The translations under genes and the position numbers were made by a program. A model generated the notes under the pieces. The model was not told the origin of the DNA and did not search any database. It saw only the letters and a list, made by a program, of their open reading frames with translations. Below, piece after piece: positions 50,901 through 63,505 of a stretch of DNA of 64,000 nt; position 1 is the stretch's first letter; the number at the start of each line of letters is the position of its first letter. Source of the DNA: Lottia gigantea. Lineage: Eukaryota; Mollusca; Gastropoda; Lottiidae. The stretch spans positions 740,934 to 804,933 of the forward strand of contig NW_008708898.1 of NCBI RefSeq assembly GCF_000327385.1. Reading direction: 5' to 3'.

Positions 50901-53900
50901 TAATTTGATCAAACATTAAAGCTTCATGATTGTTTGACCCTGAAAATTTATTTCTCATTATATTATTCTTTGTTATTATGTTGATTCTCTTCATGATGCT
51001 GTCTGTATGAGCCTGTGGAATGTTGAGATAATAAATTATACATAGTGTATTCATGTAATTTATGCTTCTGCACCGATGCCTATTTCTATATGTCCCTTAA
51101 AGATTATTATTTCATTCTGCTGCTGTGGCTGTATGATACCAAGTTAGACAAGCTATGTTATATTATTTTGCATAAATTTCCTTTTTTTTTTTTAATTTTC
51201 TTTTTTTTTGATAAATTTCATCACAGACTTCTGTGATATGAAAATGTTTTTTCTTAGGTGAGTTTGAAGTTCAGATGATAACTGACAACTGGGAGAGTAA
51301 ACCTTATATATTAAAGAATGGAGATATATCATATAAGGTAAGATTCCATAATACTAACAGCTTTAAAATCATAAAGACTGGAAGCTGACATTGAAAAGTC
51401 TGCATGTATTTCAAATTATCGCTGATAATTGTGCTTGAACCAAAATAAAAGCCTGATGGTTATTGGGAATCCCATGATGCTTTCCTAATCGTGGTTTATT
51501 TGATTTAAATCAGCCCTGTCATACTTCAAACTAAATTGGCTTCTAAAGAAAATTTCAATTTGAAGTTTACTTTTAATTTCATAGACTCCAAGTAAATAAT
51601 AAAGTTTACCTAATTTGTTCTACATCATTTGTGGAATTTTCAAATTTTATTTAACTATAGGACATTTTTTGTTAAATGTATCTGTTTATTTTGAATAGAG
51701 AGCAATCAAATATGTAGTACCTGAATGTAAAGACAGCTGTATACAGACAGGTGACGTGAAAGGAAAGTTAGTTTTAAGATGTCTTATTAACAATTTAACT
51801 AGTGATCGTGATATTGTGTTTATACAATCAAAACTGCATAAAAAGCGAAAAGCTCTTAGAGGTAATTTTACATTTCTATTAATTCTTTAACTGTAATATT
51901 TTAGATTTCTAGAACAAAGCAACATCTTATTAACAAAATTAATTAAACTGAGTTGAGTTTACAGAATTTACATTTCAACAATCTAAATGATTGAAAAGAA
52001 AAATTTAACAAAAGTGTGAAAAGTATAAGAACAAACAATAAAGTATATATTTATATTATGAAAATAATTGAATATCATGCGAGAAAACTCCTTGAAATTG
52101 AATGTTGCTGATAAATGAATTTCCAGATTTTTATTTTTGCTTTTTCTTTTTCTAGACAGACAATATGATATTAAAAGACTATGTCTAGAAAAAGGTATGA
52201 AATTTTTTATCTCTAAATTTATAAATATGATAATTATATAACAATTAGGGCTGGGTATCAATTACCAAACTGACATCGATTATCGACAGCATGCTACCTA
52301 CCGACCAATAATTGATTAATAATGGAAATATTTCAATTTAGAAACCCTGCCAAATTTTTAATTCCATGGGTTATTTTTGTGCCATAGAAGTATATTCTTG
52401 CTTAATTGCTTATTATGGCTTCATGTTATGTGCTGAAGGGAACCTATGTGATAGAGATTACTTCTTGCTAACAGAGACTGTGGAGAAAATGTTACTTTGA
52501 TATAACATCTATTATGAAATTTCATAATCGATAATTAAAATGATTAATTTATTAAAATATTAACTATTAATCGATTATTTGGATTATTTTACCCAGCCCT
52601 AGGTACAAATTGTATTTGTTGATTTATGGAGGGTGTATCAGTCAGACAAAACCTAACCCTTGATGCATCAGAGTGATATTCTCACCATTTATTTGGATTG
52701 ATCAAGGATTTTGTCTTATATTTATGTATATGTCATTTATTATGAATATTTCCCTATTAGTCAAAAGCATGAGTTATAACTGACTGTTATTGTGTTAAAA
52801 ATCTGTCTAACAAGGTTTTTATTACCGGTATATTAAGTGCATAAAACAAGAATTTCTCTCTGTTGACATTAATGAATAAATCAACAATGATTTCAAAACA
52901 TTGTACAAAAGTGTACAAACGTTGGAGCTCAAAACAGTGTTCAAAAGGAGAAATAGTTAAACAATTGTTATTTTGAAGCAGGTTCATGTTTACTTTATAA
53001 TTTGACTTCTTCTATAGTTTAATTTAGTTGTTTGAACTACTTTCTTTTCATTCTTCTAGGTCAAAGTTCTTCTGAAATATCCCAAGATTCAGACATGCCA
53101 ACATCTAATAACAATAGAGAAACTGCTACCTCTGACAACTATAGATTGCTCCAAAATAATGGTGGTAAAACCTTTGTCCCAGAGTCAGAACCATCTACAT
53201 TTAAGCCTGCTCTACAAAAACCTACTCCACAAACATATGTTCCACAACAACCTACCTCTGAGAATGCTTCAACTGCATTAACAATGGAATTTTCATCAAA
53301 CGCTGTTTCACAACAACCTTCATCAGAAATTGTTTCCATAGACTATCTCGCTAATGATTTGGTAAATGATAATGTTGGAGCACAAGAAATGGAATCAGAT
53401 AGTTCACAATTGTACTTAACCTATGATAACATTGATAATAATCCATCACAAGGATCACAAGCTAGGATACATGAGGCATCTGATACAAGTCATGCAGGCA
53501 GCAGTTTTGGAATGTCTGGTGATCAGAATTGGTATGACAGCAAATATAAAGAGTTTAATCAGGGTGTAGGTAGTTCATTACAAGCAGAATCCAGTGATGT
53601 ATCTACATCATATCGGCCAGAGGTAGAACCTGTTACACCTGTCATTTTTGGTTCTACTCTAGATATTTTAGCTGAAAGTGTGCAGCTGTCAGGCATACCT
53701 GACAATAGTTCACAAAACACAAACCATGTAGAAGGAACTTCATTCCAGAGGGAGGTACAATTACACCCAGAAAACTTTGATATGAAGAAATCAGTTTCTC
53801 CTCCTGGTTCAAGTATGGAATTATTACCACAAGTAGACTTTGATTTTAACCTGAGTAGCATAGATATAGTGGCAGGCTGCACAGAGCTTTTAGAAGCATC

Positions 53901-53940
53901 TGCTGTTGATTATCAGAAGGACCTACAGTTGAAGAAGTAG
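47944..53940 (+). CDS. divergent Rel/NF-kB-like transcription factor (9 exons, 606 aa)
   Basis: Exons: 47944-48105 (acceptor at 47912, so a 5' UTR or further N-terminal exon precedes), 48789-48949, 49159-49250, 49722-49850, 50709-50822, 51258-51337, 51699-51861, 52156-52194 and 53060-53940; all phases join. The Rel homology region covers about residues 12-290: KFRYETE (26-32) stands where Rel proteins have RFRYxCEG, and HPNKLVGKDCCDG (75-87) matches HPHDLVGKDCRDG of c-Rel. The IPT half has YIWIFTEDI, DNWESKPY and KGKLVLRCLI at the places of the c-Rel equivalents. A basic HKKRK (293-297) is a likely nuclear localisation signal. The last 293 residues, mostly one exon, are rich in Ser, Gln, Asn and acid residues, like a transactivation domain; no ankyrin repeats, so Rel-type rather than p100/p105-type. 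The family binds kB sites as dimers. The cysteine of the DNA loop is Thr31 here and the following Gly is Lys33, so DNA binding may differ. Confidence 0.8.
49890..50015 (+). repeat. decayed fragment of the mollusc-type repeat in Rel intron 4
   Basis: AGAGTTATTGCCCCTGGCCC followed by CCTCTGGTTTTCAG matches the interior of copy D (55327-56330). No ends preserved. Confidence 0.45.
52246..52601. mobile_element. MITE with TAGGGCTGGGTA terminal inverted repeats, in Rel intron 8
   Basis: The 12-bp ends at 52246-52257 and 52590-52601 are exact inverted repeats, and sub-terminal ATCGATTA motifs occur on both sides. The length of 356 bp and a GGGCTGGG end fit non-autonomous hAT-type elements, but no clean 8-bp target duplication was found. 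The interior matches 22736-22860. Confidence 0.7.
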
Positions 53941-55326
53941 CTAACTGATTATTGGAGAGCACATATTAACCTCCTCAGTTAAAGAGAAAGCTAACTGTTT
54001 GTCAGAGAAGACATATTAATCTACTCAGTTAAAGAGAAAACTAACTGATGATCCAGAGGACCAACTAAACATACACAACAAAGATGATTTGTACAATGTT
54101 TACAAAATTGGTTTGTCTGTGTGTACAAAAAGAGATATATAGCAATTCTTGTTATTTTTTAGCTGAGAATGCTGCCCACTAATACTGAACAAAAGTGGAT
54201 GTATAAGCTTACAAAATACTCTCTGACTGTGAAATTCAGTATAATATTATATTTGCTGTCAAACAACTCAAATATGTTGATATGCATATTTTGATCAAAA
54301 CAGGTTGATACTGTACACTGATCATGTAACTGATTTGACAACATATATCATTGATTTCATTATGGAAGTTAGGCAGCTGAAACTTTTTAGTTCAAAAACA
54401 ATTTTAAGTTACTTTTGCTTCTAAAATATCATTGATTTTTTAATGTAAACAAATATTATATATATTGACTTTCCATAAGTTATGAAAACTTATAGGATAT
54501 ATTTATTATTTCATTTTTATTATTTCTAAAAAAAAATATGCAAAAAAAAAAGGAATAAAAAAATAAAATTTAGTTATATATCATGATATTAGTTTATTTG
54601 TTAATTATTAGTGCTATACTTTAAAAATACATACTTACTTACATTTTATCTTATTATATATTTTGTTGTTAGAGAATTTGAAAAACTATGCAATATGCTA
54701 GTAATTCTTTAAATATTTGTTTTTAAAAGAATTTTATTGCACCATACTAAAACGGAATGATGACAAATTTGATCTACAACACTTTGATCATGGACCTTCA
54801 GAAAATAGAATAAGTTTTTTAATGGAATAAAATGACTTACTTTTTCCAGCTCTTATTGAAAGGCATCTATTAGAAATATTGTTCTGAGGATACATAGATG
54901 TAGGTTAGAACTTGTGCCATATATAAATTTAGAGTGCTAAATAAGACTTATAAATGGTGGTAAATGTTAAATAAATTGAAATGTAAAGTAAAAAGAAATG
55001 TAAAATGAACTGATTTAAATTCTGATTGTTCATTTAATGAAATATAGTGAATTCTATTAAAAAACACTCCTGCCATCATATGCCACCATAATGCTGTCAT
55101 CGTTCATGGTCTAGTTTTGACACTTATTCATGAATGAATTCAAATATTATATCAAGTTTGTGCATATAACTCATTGTAAGGACAAGATAGAGTAAAAAGA
55201 CTGTGATATTAAGAATTGTGATGAGTTTTATGTATTATATTGTAATTAGGCTGATTAAGTAAGATATTTATTTATGTACCATATGATTATGAATGATGAT
55301 GTATAATATATATGCATTCATTTTTT
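53941..55326 (+). other. 3' UTR of the Rel-like gene and spacer
   Basis: Begins with two diverged copies of a 55-60-bp segment after the stop (CTAACTG..., CATATTAA...CCTCAGTTAAAGAGAAA). Two AATAAA signals at 54554-54559 and 54562-54567 are good polyadenylation candidates. No further exon recognised. Confidence 0.5.
54554..54567 (+). terminator. paired AATAAA polyadenylation signals of the Rel-like gene
   Basis: Two AATAAA hexamers in an A-rich stretch about 615 bases after the Rel stop. Confidence 0.5.
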
Positions 55327-56330
55327 ATACGCCCACATCTCTCTATGTGGACGTATATTGTCGGCACCCCTGTCCGTCCGTCAACATTTGTTTGTAAACG
55401 CTCTAGAATGATGGAATCAAATGAAATTCGGTATGTGTATACTTATTCATAAAACGAAGATCAAGTTCGAATTTGAGCTATTTTCGACCGTTAGAAGCAG
55501 AGTTATTGCCCTTGCCCTAAAATCTTGAATATGCTATTACTCTCTTAGTTTTCAACCGATTTTGATGAAACTTTAAATGGATGTTATTGGAGTTAAATCG
55601 AAAGGTTTGAGAAAGTTTAGTTTACTTCTGATTAAATTTAAGGCTTTTTCAAGATTTAAGCCTCTTACGTCAGTTTTGAGGAGTTATCGCCCTTTAACAT
55701 CTTTACAGTAAGTGCTTCTATCAACATCAATTGCTCGTAAACACTCCGTCCATCAGTCTGTCCGTCCGTCAACATTTGCTTGTAAACGCTCTAAAAACTA
55801 GATTTTTTGATGGAATCAAATGAAATTCGGTATGTGTATACATATTCATAAAACGGAGATCAAGTTCGTATTTGAGCTATTTTCGACCGTTAGAAGCAGA
55901 GTTATTGCCCTTGCCCTAAAATCTTGAATATTGGAGCTAAATCGAAAGGTTTGAGAAAGTTTAGTTTACTTCTGATTAAATTTAAGGCTTTTTCAAGATT
56001 TAGGCCTCTTACGTCAGTGTTGAGGAGTTATCGCCCTTTAACCTCTATACAGTAAGTGCTTCTATCAACATCAATTGCTCGTAAACAATCTACAAACTAG
56101 AGTGTTTGAATGAAATTCGGTATGTGCATACATATTCATAAAACAAAAATCAAGTTCAAATTTGAGCTATTTTCGACCATTAGAAGCAGAGTTATTGCCC
56201 TTGCCCCAAAATCTAGAATATGCTATTACTCCTAGTTTTCCACCGATTTTGATGAAACTTAAAATGGATGTTTCGTTTTTACCATCTGCATGCCGTGGTG
56301 GGCATATATGGCTGTGGTCCACTATCTTTC
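55327..56330 (+). mobile_element. mollusc-type interspersed repeat, copy D, internally duplicated
   Basis: Begins TTATACGCCCACATC and ends GTGGTGGGCATATATGGC. The interior holds two near-identical blocks starting CTGTCCGTCCGTCAACATTTG (about 55370 and 55758), with GAAATTCGGTATGTG and AGAGTTATTGCCCTTGCCC, plus a third partial block near 56090. Best-preserved copy in the window, hence probably the youngest. No coding capacity. Confidence 0.8.
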
Positions 56331-57628
56331 TCGTTGAATTCATTAGCTCACATGGTGCAGAAAAGTAGGATGTAAAACATTTTTTTATCTGTACTATCGA
56401 CTTCCAGATGTTTTTATTTCTTAATGAAATGCTCTTATCACCGAATACTATAATATCCTTTAAGCTCCCTTAGATTTCAAAATTATAATCCAAATATTTA
56501 GTAGACACTGTTATCACTATGATAATGTAGCTCTTAGTTTTCAATTGATTTGCATGAAATTGGTATGTATTGGTATATATACTCGAAAGGGAAATCCATG
56601 TTGAAATTTGAGCAATTTGCAATGATACCTTTTGTCTTTCACTGGTTTTCGTCACTTTCTATGAAAGTTTCTGAAGTTGTAGCATCTGATCATGGCTCAT
56701 TATTATTAATTGTTGAGAATTATTTAAAGTATTATGATATCAGACTTGTGATATTATATCACTAGAGAGCTGAAAACAAGCCCTTCCAGCTTAAAAACTT
56801 GGAAATGTGCCATATCCATGATAGATACAGTATTTAAGATAGTGCAATGCTTCTCAACAGGGAGAGAATTGAAAGTCCATGGGAAGGAATTATTGCCAGG
56901 GTAGGGAGGGGTGGGTTGGAGAAGGATGGAATCTACTGCTGCCATATATTTCTTGGAGTGCATGTTTTGTAGAAGAAAACTGAGCGAGGTGATCTGCAAC
57001 TGAAATTGATGTCATTGGACATACAGAAAATATTCAATGAACAATCTGGATATGTGGAGTATGATTTTTTATCCATTCATGATTGATAATGACTGATTTA
57101 TATTGGGGAGGAATAGATTTGAAAGAACACTTCAGGGGAGGTATAATCTCACTGAGGTTGAGAAGCACTGAGTGTATATTTATATAAAGTACAAGATTTA
57201 TTTATATTAAGTTTTTATAGATATAGATAGAGTTACTACATGTTAATTATATATAATATCTTGATTTTATGTTTATATTTTTATAACCAAAATTAAATTG
57301 AAATTTCAGAATTTTACTTTTTGTTACTGTATATGAATTAGAGAACTATATGAAAAAGAATGAACAAGATTCTTCAAGGACCAATTATTAGATTATGATT
57401 AATTTTAATATAATAGTAATCAATTAATCAGTATCATTTTAAGCCTATCTTTATAATGTTATGACAACAGAACTGTAAGATCAAAGCTTTATGTCAAAAA
57501 TTGATATGGGCTACTTATAAGGAGATATCTTCAATTTGTCTATTGTTTTATTGATACCATTAAATGGACCTTGTTAAGTTGGGCTCGGGCATGGCAGAAA
57601 CTTAGAGAAGCTCTAATTTTAAAGATTG
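56331..57628. other. spacer
   Basis: A decayed fragment of the same repeat family lies at about 56520-56640 (GATTTGCATGAAATTGGTATG). No gene recognised; open frames here are short and without domains. Confidence 0.45.
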
Positions 57629-58049
57629 CTAGCTACTGGCATGATTTTGAAGAATTTGAACGGGATCAATTACAGGATTAAGTGAACCTAAGCACATAGA
57701 TGTTTGGTGATCTCGACCATCTAGTTGATCACAGTTGCTAGCAGTTTGTAAATTTCTCCTTATGAAAATCTGCTCATGTCTGTGACAGATCTGATTGGAG
57801 GCTTCAGATTGCCAGTTACCTGAGCCTACAATAATTATTTTGCTCATTATAATATTTATTGTTAACTAAAATTGTTTTATTATTAAATGTGGATTTTGAA
57901 AAATTAATACACATTGTATGAGGATGAAATTTTCTACATTTATCACAAGTTTCAACTTTTACCCAATGGAAACTGCCGTCTCTCATGTACTCAGATCTTC
58001 TGTAATACCTATTTAAAAGAGAAAACTTACATGTATCTAAATCACAATC
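57629..58049 (-). other. unresolved cysteine-rich open segments on the minus strand
   Basis: Two overlapping minus-strand frames. One, 57816-58049, reads RYYRRSEYMRDGSFHWVKVE then TCDKCRKFHPHTMC before an AT-rich tail. The other, 57629-57847, contains QICHRHEQIFIRRNLQ and ends NHASS. An acceptor-like TTTTAAATAG precedes the first conserved-looking part and a donor-like CTCAGGTAACT ends it. They could be pieces of a small or decayed gene between the Rel-like gene and TECR, but no complete phase-consistent model was found. Family not recognised. Confidence 0.25.
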
Positions 58050-58722
58050 TTAAAAATCAATCAAGATTAACAAGCTGACAAAATTAATACCAGTAGACGG
58101 AAATGGGACAAATCGCACTTTTTCAACCTGTGTGATTGCAGACAGACATGGTTGACAAAGATAAGTGTTTACAGAAAGAGTAAGCACTTTCTTCTCAGGG
58201 CATTGCACAATCCCAGTAGACAGCTATCCTTACTTCAATGTCAACAAGAATCACTCAAATATGCAACAAACATGAACAAAAATCTAAAGATCTATTCAGA
58301 ACAGCTACAGTCTCGCCTCCACAGAAATAAACAAAAGTTTTTACTCACCTAGAGAAACTTAAACATAATTTACCATGATGGAGTGAACAAACCAAACAAG
58401 CACTAACCCTAGGTTATTCAGTATGTTCTTTTGTGATTTCTAGAGGCTACTTATATTAACAAATCTTAGTCTGGTTAATTTATTCAAAGTTATTTATTTC
58501 CTCGAGCATTTTCACTCATCACTATTATATGCTACTTACACATTTTTAGTAGCAAGTCGGTCCGACTTGTCTTTCAGTACCGAATTGTCTTAAAGATTTG
58601 CCCGAGTCGTCTTGTACAATTCAAACTCACTGATTGTAACAAAACGAACTGGGAATCGTTCTAAATTCCACCTTTTCAATAAATGATCACGCTATACTTG
58701 TAGATAACTAGTTGAAATTGCA
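58050..58722. other. upstream region of TECR
   Basis: A 66-codon open frame (58152-58352, +) preceded by TGTGATTGCAG is charged and helix-like, but I could not join it to other exons. The TECR promoter and 5' UTR presumably lie at its right end. Confidence 0.35.
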
Positions 58723-61700
58723 ATGGAGGTGAGTAGTTCGTTTCTTGATTGCAACTTTCAAATGACTGACATTCTTACACGGTAATGTTAATAAGAGAAG
58801 CATTATTGTTATTTATTTAGGTATTTTTCTAATTTTTTAATGTCTTTTAAACACCGACGATTCTTGAACACCACCGACCTTTCCGAAAACAAAAAGTCAC
58901 ATGTACGAACTTCTGATAGACATTTTTGATGCTTTTTGAATTGCCTGATGTAGATACAAAGGGTTGACAATGACAAATTTTCTCTGACATCTGTCTTTTG
59001 AAATTTTGAGTTTTGATCAGTTCATCCATACAATATTTTGACTATAAACGGTCAATAATCTAGATAAAGTTTTTGACTAGTTTGGATAAAAATTTCATAT
59101 CTTGAACATTAAACTGTTACCCTATATGGCAGTAATGGTTTTATATTGGGACAAACGTTGGCTAACGTGCATTTATGATTAATTTTCCTGCAAACCTTTG
59201 TCCTGATATACGACCGTTTATTTATATTTACATTTTCCAGGCATTCCAATTTTGATACAAAGACTTTAGGTTGAATTTAAGTATTGCTTATTTCTTTACG
59301 TTTCAGTGTTTGGGACTACTGACATGATTGTTTACATTGGAGCCGTCTATTTGATACAATAGCGTCAATGTATTAAAATTACTACGCCTAATGTTTTGGT
59401 GTTGAGGCAATGGCATTTATTGTGATATAAACGCCACATAAATTTGCGTCAGTCCAATGGACAAAACAATAGCTAATGTAAAATATGTATGTAATCGGAG
59501 GTTTGAATTTGGGCACATTCATATGATATGTACTGTCCTGTTATTGTAGGTGAAGCTTAGTGTACGTCATATTAAAAGTGGAAAATCATTAGCAGATTTG
59601 ACTGGTGTAAGTATTATTTTATTACACAGTTATAATGCTCATACATTTTTAGATTATGCTGATGATTTGCACAAAAGTCTTGTTTGATAATGTAATTTTG
59701 GTGGAATAATCCACTACAGGTTTAAGAATCTTTTATCACTAATTTTGACATGTATCCAGAATAGAAAAAATGGATCAATTTAATGAAAGTGATTGCATTA
59801 AAGCTGAATTCCAAAATTGAAGAAAAAGAATTTAAGTGGTCAATGTGTCTCAATCATTTTATATAAAATGTAGTCAAATATTGATATGTGAGCCCATGAA
59901 AGTAATTTGTGGCTGTCAAATTTATTTTTAGTTCAAAGCATCAAGTACAATAAAAGATGTCAAATTATGGTATCATCAGTTGAGTAAGTCTATTTAGTTT
60001 TGTCTTCAGGGCCATTTCTATTTATTTTTACCAGCTCTAGTCTTTGACCGTTTCTTTCTAGACGTATTTATTTATAGCAGAGTTGGCTGGAATCAAACAA
60101 TGGGTTTTATAAAATTTCAATGTTTATCAGGTGAACTCAAATATTAAATCTTCAAGTATGACTGAATTTTCTTCTTTCAATTTCAGATCCTAAACTTGAT
60201 ATTAACAGAATATCATTTAGGGTTGAACCAAGTAAGAGTTTTATTTCTAATATATTATTGGCTTTTTAATTTGTATTGTCTACTATCATGTGACACCAGA
60301 GCAATCAACGCATATGTTATCTACGGAGCACATGCAGTTCCACTTCTAGTGTAAAACTTGAGGTATGCCATTTCTGAGTTATAAAAATCATGTGACATCC
60401 AATCTATTTTTTTTAATCAATTTTTTATTTTTTTTTTATTTTTTAGGGGGTAAAACATTAAAAGATGATCAAACACTATTGTCAACAGGAATAGCCTTTA
60501 AAGGAGAAATATACTTTAAAGATTTAGGCCCACAAATAGGATGGACAACTGTAAGTTTTAAGACATTTTACCTAAATAATTTGAGCCTTGAACATTAACC
60601 TTCTGCTTCTGCCTCTTTGTCCTTGCCCACTTTATTGTCTGTACTGTTCTTCATTACCGTTTTTTCTTCTATACATGTTATGTATAATGTTATGTATAAT
60701 GTTATGTATATAAACACCAATGTTATGTATAATGTTATGTATATAAACACCAATGTTATGTATAATGTTATGTATATAAACACCAATGTTATGTATAATG
60801 TTATGTATATAAAACGCCCAATGTTACATACGAAAACGTAAAAGTATATGTATGAGTTGTTTGATATTTTGGTATTACACTGTTCTGCATCAGATATTTA
60901 AAAAAAAAACATCTACTTGTTTCAAGTTACAAGAATTCTGTCATAGCTCATTGTTATATTTGTTACATATTTCAGGTGTTTTTAACAGAGTATGCCGGAC
61001 CATTAGTTGTATATTTATTATTTTATATTAGACCGTCCATTGTTTATGGAGCAGCTGCTGCTAATCTACCTTATGCCAAAGTTGTGAAGTAAGTACACTC
61101 TTTTCTCTGTCAAAACTATATTTGGACATCACCTGTGAATAAAAATCTTTTTCACAACTGTATGTTAGTAATGAATTATTTTGGATCATTCGTCTGTTGT
61201 TATCTTATCAATGCTAAGTCAATCTTAAACTTATAATACTTAAATATACATGACCTTGTACATGTGTAATTATAGATTGTTTATTTCAGTATTGCTGCTA
61301 TTTGCTGGACTGCACATTATGCTAAGAGATTGTTTGAAACTGTATTTATTCATAGATTTTCAAATGCTACCATGCCTATAATGAATATATTCAAAGTAAG
61401 TAAATTGCAAATATTATACTCATAGGAATTTGCATGAAAATAAGACCAGTTAAAACCGTTTTGATTATGGAGGAGGAATTTTTGCTGAGACAAGACTAAC
61501 AATACTGTGTTTAGGTTTACTCACAATATTGAATGTACATGTGTTTAATATGCATAAAACATATTATTTTGAAAGAAAGAAAAACCTATGCTAATTGGAA
61601 TACATAATCCCATAAACATATACAAATATTTGAATTTAACCTCATTTCCAAACCTGATGAAATTTTATGTCCCAAACTTGTTATGAGCTTTTATCCAATT

Positions 61701-63505
61701 GAGATCAAATATAATTTTTGCAAAAAATGGGTCTGATGCTGTTTTTGTGGAAGATTTGTTACCTCTAATTCAATTAAACTGTACAGTTATAAATGTTTGA
61801 ATTTCAGAATTCCATTTATTATTGGGGATTTGCTGCCTTCGTTTCATATTTTATCAATCATCCTCTGTATACTGTACCTAGTAGGTTTATTTCTTTATCA
61901 TTTAATCTTTTATTGATTATAAGTCTGTTGATTTTTTTAGTTTACTACTTTCTATTCATTTATTTTGGAGAGTTTACATAGCAAATAATGTCAATGTGAA
62001 ACTTTTTTCAGATCAAAGTGTTCAGGACATTAAATCGATAAGATACTCAGCTTTAAGCTGTTCAGTTCCAAAAGCCAAATTGAGATTTTTAGGATTATTT
62101 AAATGATATTTTGTTATAAATTCTTTCAGTGTATGGAGATAAACAAATCTATGGTGGGTTGGCTTTGTTTATAGTAAGTACCTTTTTTCATTGATTTTTT
62201 CTTTTTCTTAGATTTTGATGAGACTTGCTTTGATACTGTAGTAAAATTATAGTGAGATGTATTTATTAAGGAGTTATTTCCCTTGAGTTTGTTGAATTTG
62301 GCCAAGATGGATTAAGTCGAATAACTAAACCTGATACAGATCTCAATAATGGGATAGGGAGAATAAAAAGACAACTATATCCATACAATCCAACCTAAAA
62401 TATGGTAAAATCTTAAAACTTTGCTTCACACTTAATTTCTCATTTTTTTTTCAGTTTGCTGAACTAGGTAACCTATCAGTCCACGTTGCTTTACGCAATT
62501 TAAGACCAGCAGGTAATGACAAAAGTGTTCTTATAGTTATTTACATATTTTACTGCATCACCTTTTTTTCGTTTTTTCGGCCATACATATCTCAGTTGAA
62601 AAACAAACAAAGTAGTAATCAATGCAAAATTGCTCTTTCAAGCTAATAACAGACTATGTTGATGGCAAAAAAATTGACATCAGTATTCTTTAGCAGAAAG
62701 TGATAAATGTTCTGAAATTTTGAAATATCTTCAGGTTCTCGAGTAAGAAAGATACCATTTCCAACTATTAATCCCTTTACATGGTTGTTTTATCTAACAT
62801 CTTGTCCTAATTATACCTATGAAGTAATGGCGTGGGTTGGTTTTAGTGTTATGGCACAGAGTGTTCCAGGTATGTATTATTTACTTCTTGGTCATTATGT
62901 CAAGAGCTTGGTTACATTGTTTCAGAAATCTTTGCTAAATAACTCAATTTCTTGATTCTGAAAAGCACATTTCAGAAATGATTTATGAATGCACAGTAGA
63001 AATGGAATCTGCCATTATTATCCTCTGTCTGAGAATGTTAACCTGGATGCGTCTTATTTTGAACCTTCAGGGTATTTTAGTTCTGAAAAATGACAATTGT
63101 AATAGGTCAGGGAGAATAATTAATCAACTGTATTCCTTAGTTAGACCTACCTGAAAGATTCTTGATGTTTTGTGTCTTGGTGGATTCTTATAACACACTG
63201 TATTCAGACTTGGTTGTCCCATTATATAATGAATTTTGTTGTGTAATCAATTAGCAGTTCATGCTGCCACCTTCTTTCTTTGTCGATCTTAACATTTGTA
63301 ATATTTTGTACTGTTGGGTCTATGACCTTAGTATTGAAAACAATATATTATCATTATACTTCACCTTATTATTTCAGCTGCCATGTTCACCCTGGCTGGA
63401 TTTTATCAGATGGCAGTATGGGCCAAGGGTAAACACAGAAATTATGTCAGTGAATTCCGAGATTACCCTAGAATTAGAACACCTATCATTCCTTTCTTGT
63501 TATAG
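58723..63505 (+). CDS. TECR: TECR, very-long-chain trans-2,3-enoyl-CoA reductase (12 exons, 306 aa)
   Basis: Exons: 58723-58728 (only ATG GAG), 59550-59606, 59932-59983, 60187-60231, 60447-60550, 60976-61088, 61290-61395, 61808-61880, 62130-62173, 62455-62512, 62735-62869 and 63378-63505; every junction is GT-AG and phases agree. It catalyses the last step of each elongation cycle of very-long-chain fatty acids in the ER membrane, reducing trans-2,3-enoyl-CoA with NADPH, and also acts in sphingosine degradation. Residues 1-85 form the ubiquitin-like N-terminal domain ([16 protein letters not shown]). Then come hydrophobic membrane segments with [59 protein letters not shown] and SCPNYTYEV. 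The C terminus [17 protein letters not shown] is almost the same as in human TECR (308 aa). Length and motifs indicate an intact enzyme. Confidence 0.97.
60675..60815. repeat. 33-bp minisatellite in TECR intron 5, about 4 copies
   Basis: The unit is ATGTTATGTATAATGTTATG followed by TATATAAACACCA. Since 33 is a multiple of three, it creates open frames on both strands (60595-60786 - and 60617-60841 +), which are not genes. Confidence 0.9.
62205..62305 (+). repeat. decayed fragment of the mollusc-type repeat in TECR intron 9
   Basis: GATTTTGATGAGACTTGCTT and GGAGTTATTTCCCTTGAG follow the order of the family interior. No ends preserved. Confidence 0.35.

Noticed and set aside
53139-53339. Minus-strand frames within the last Rel exon
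   Set aside because: Antisense shadows of a clearly coding plus-strand exon with matching upstream phases.
60595-60841. Open frames on both strands in TECR intron 5
   Set aside because: Products of the 33-bp repeat.
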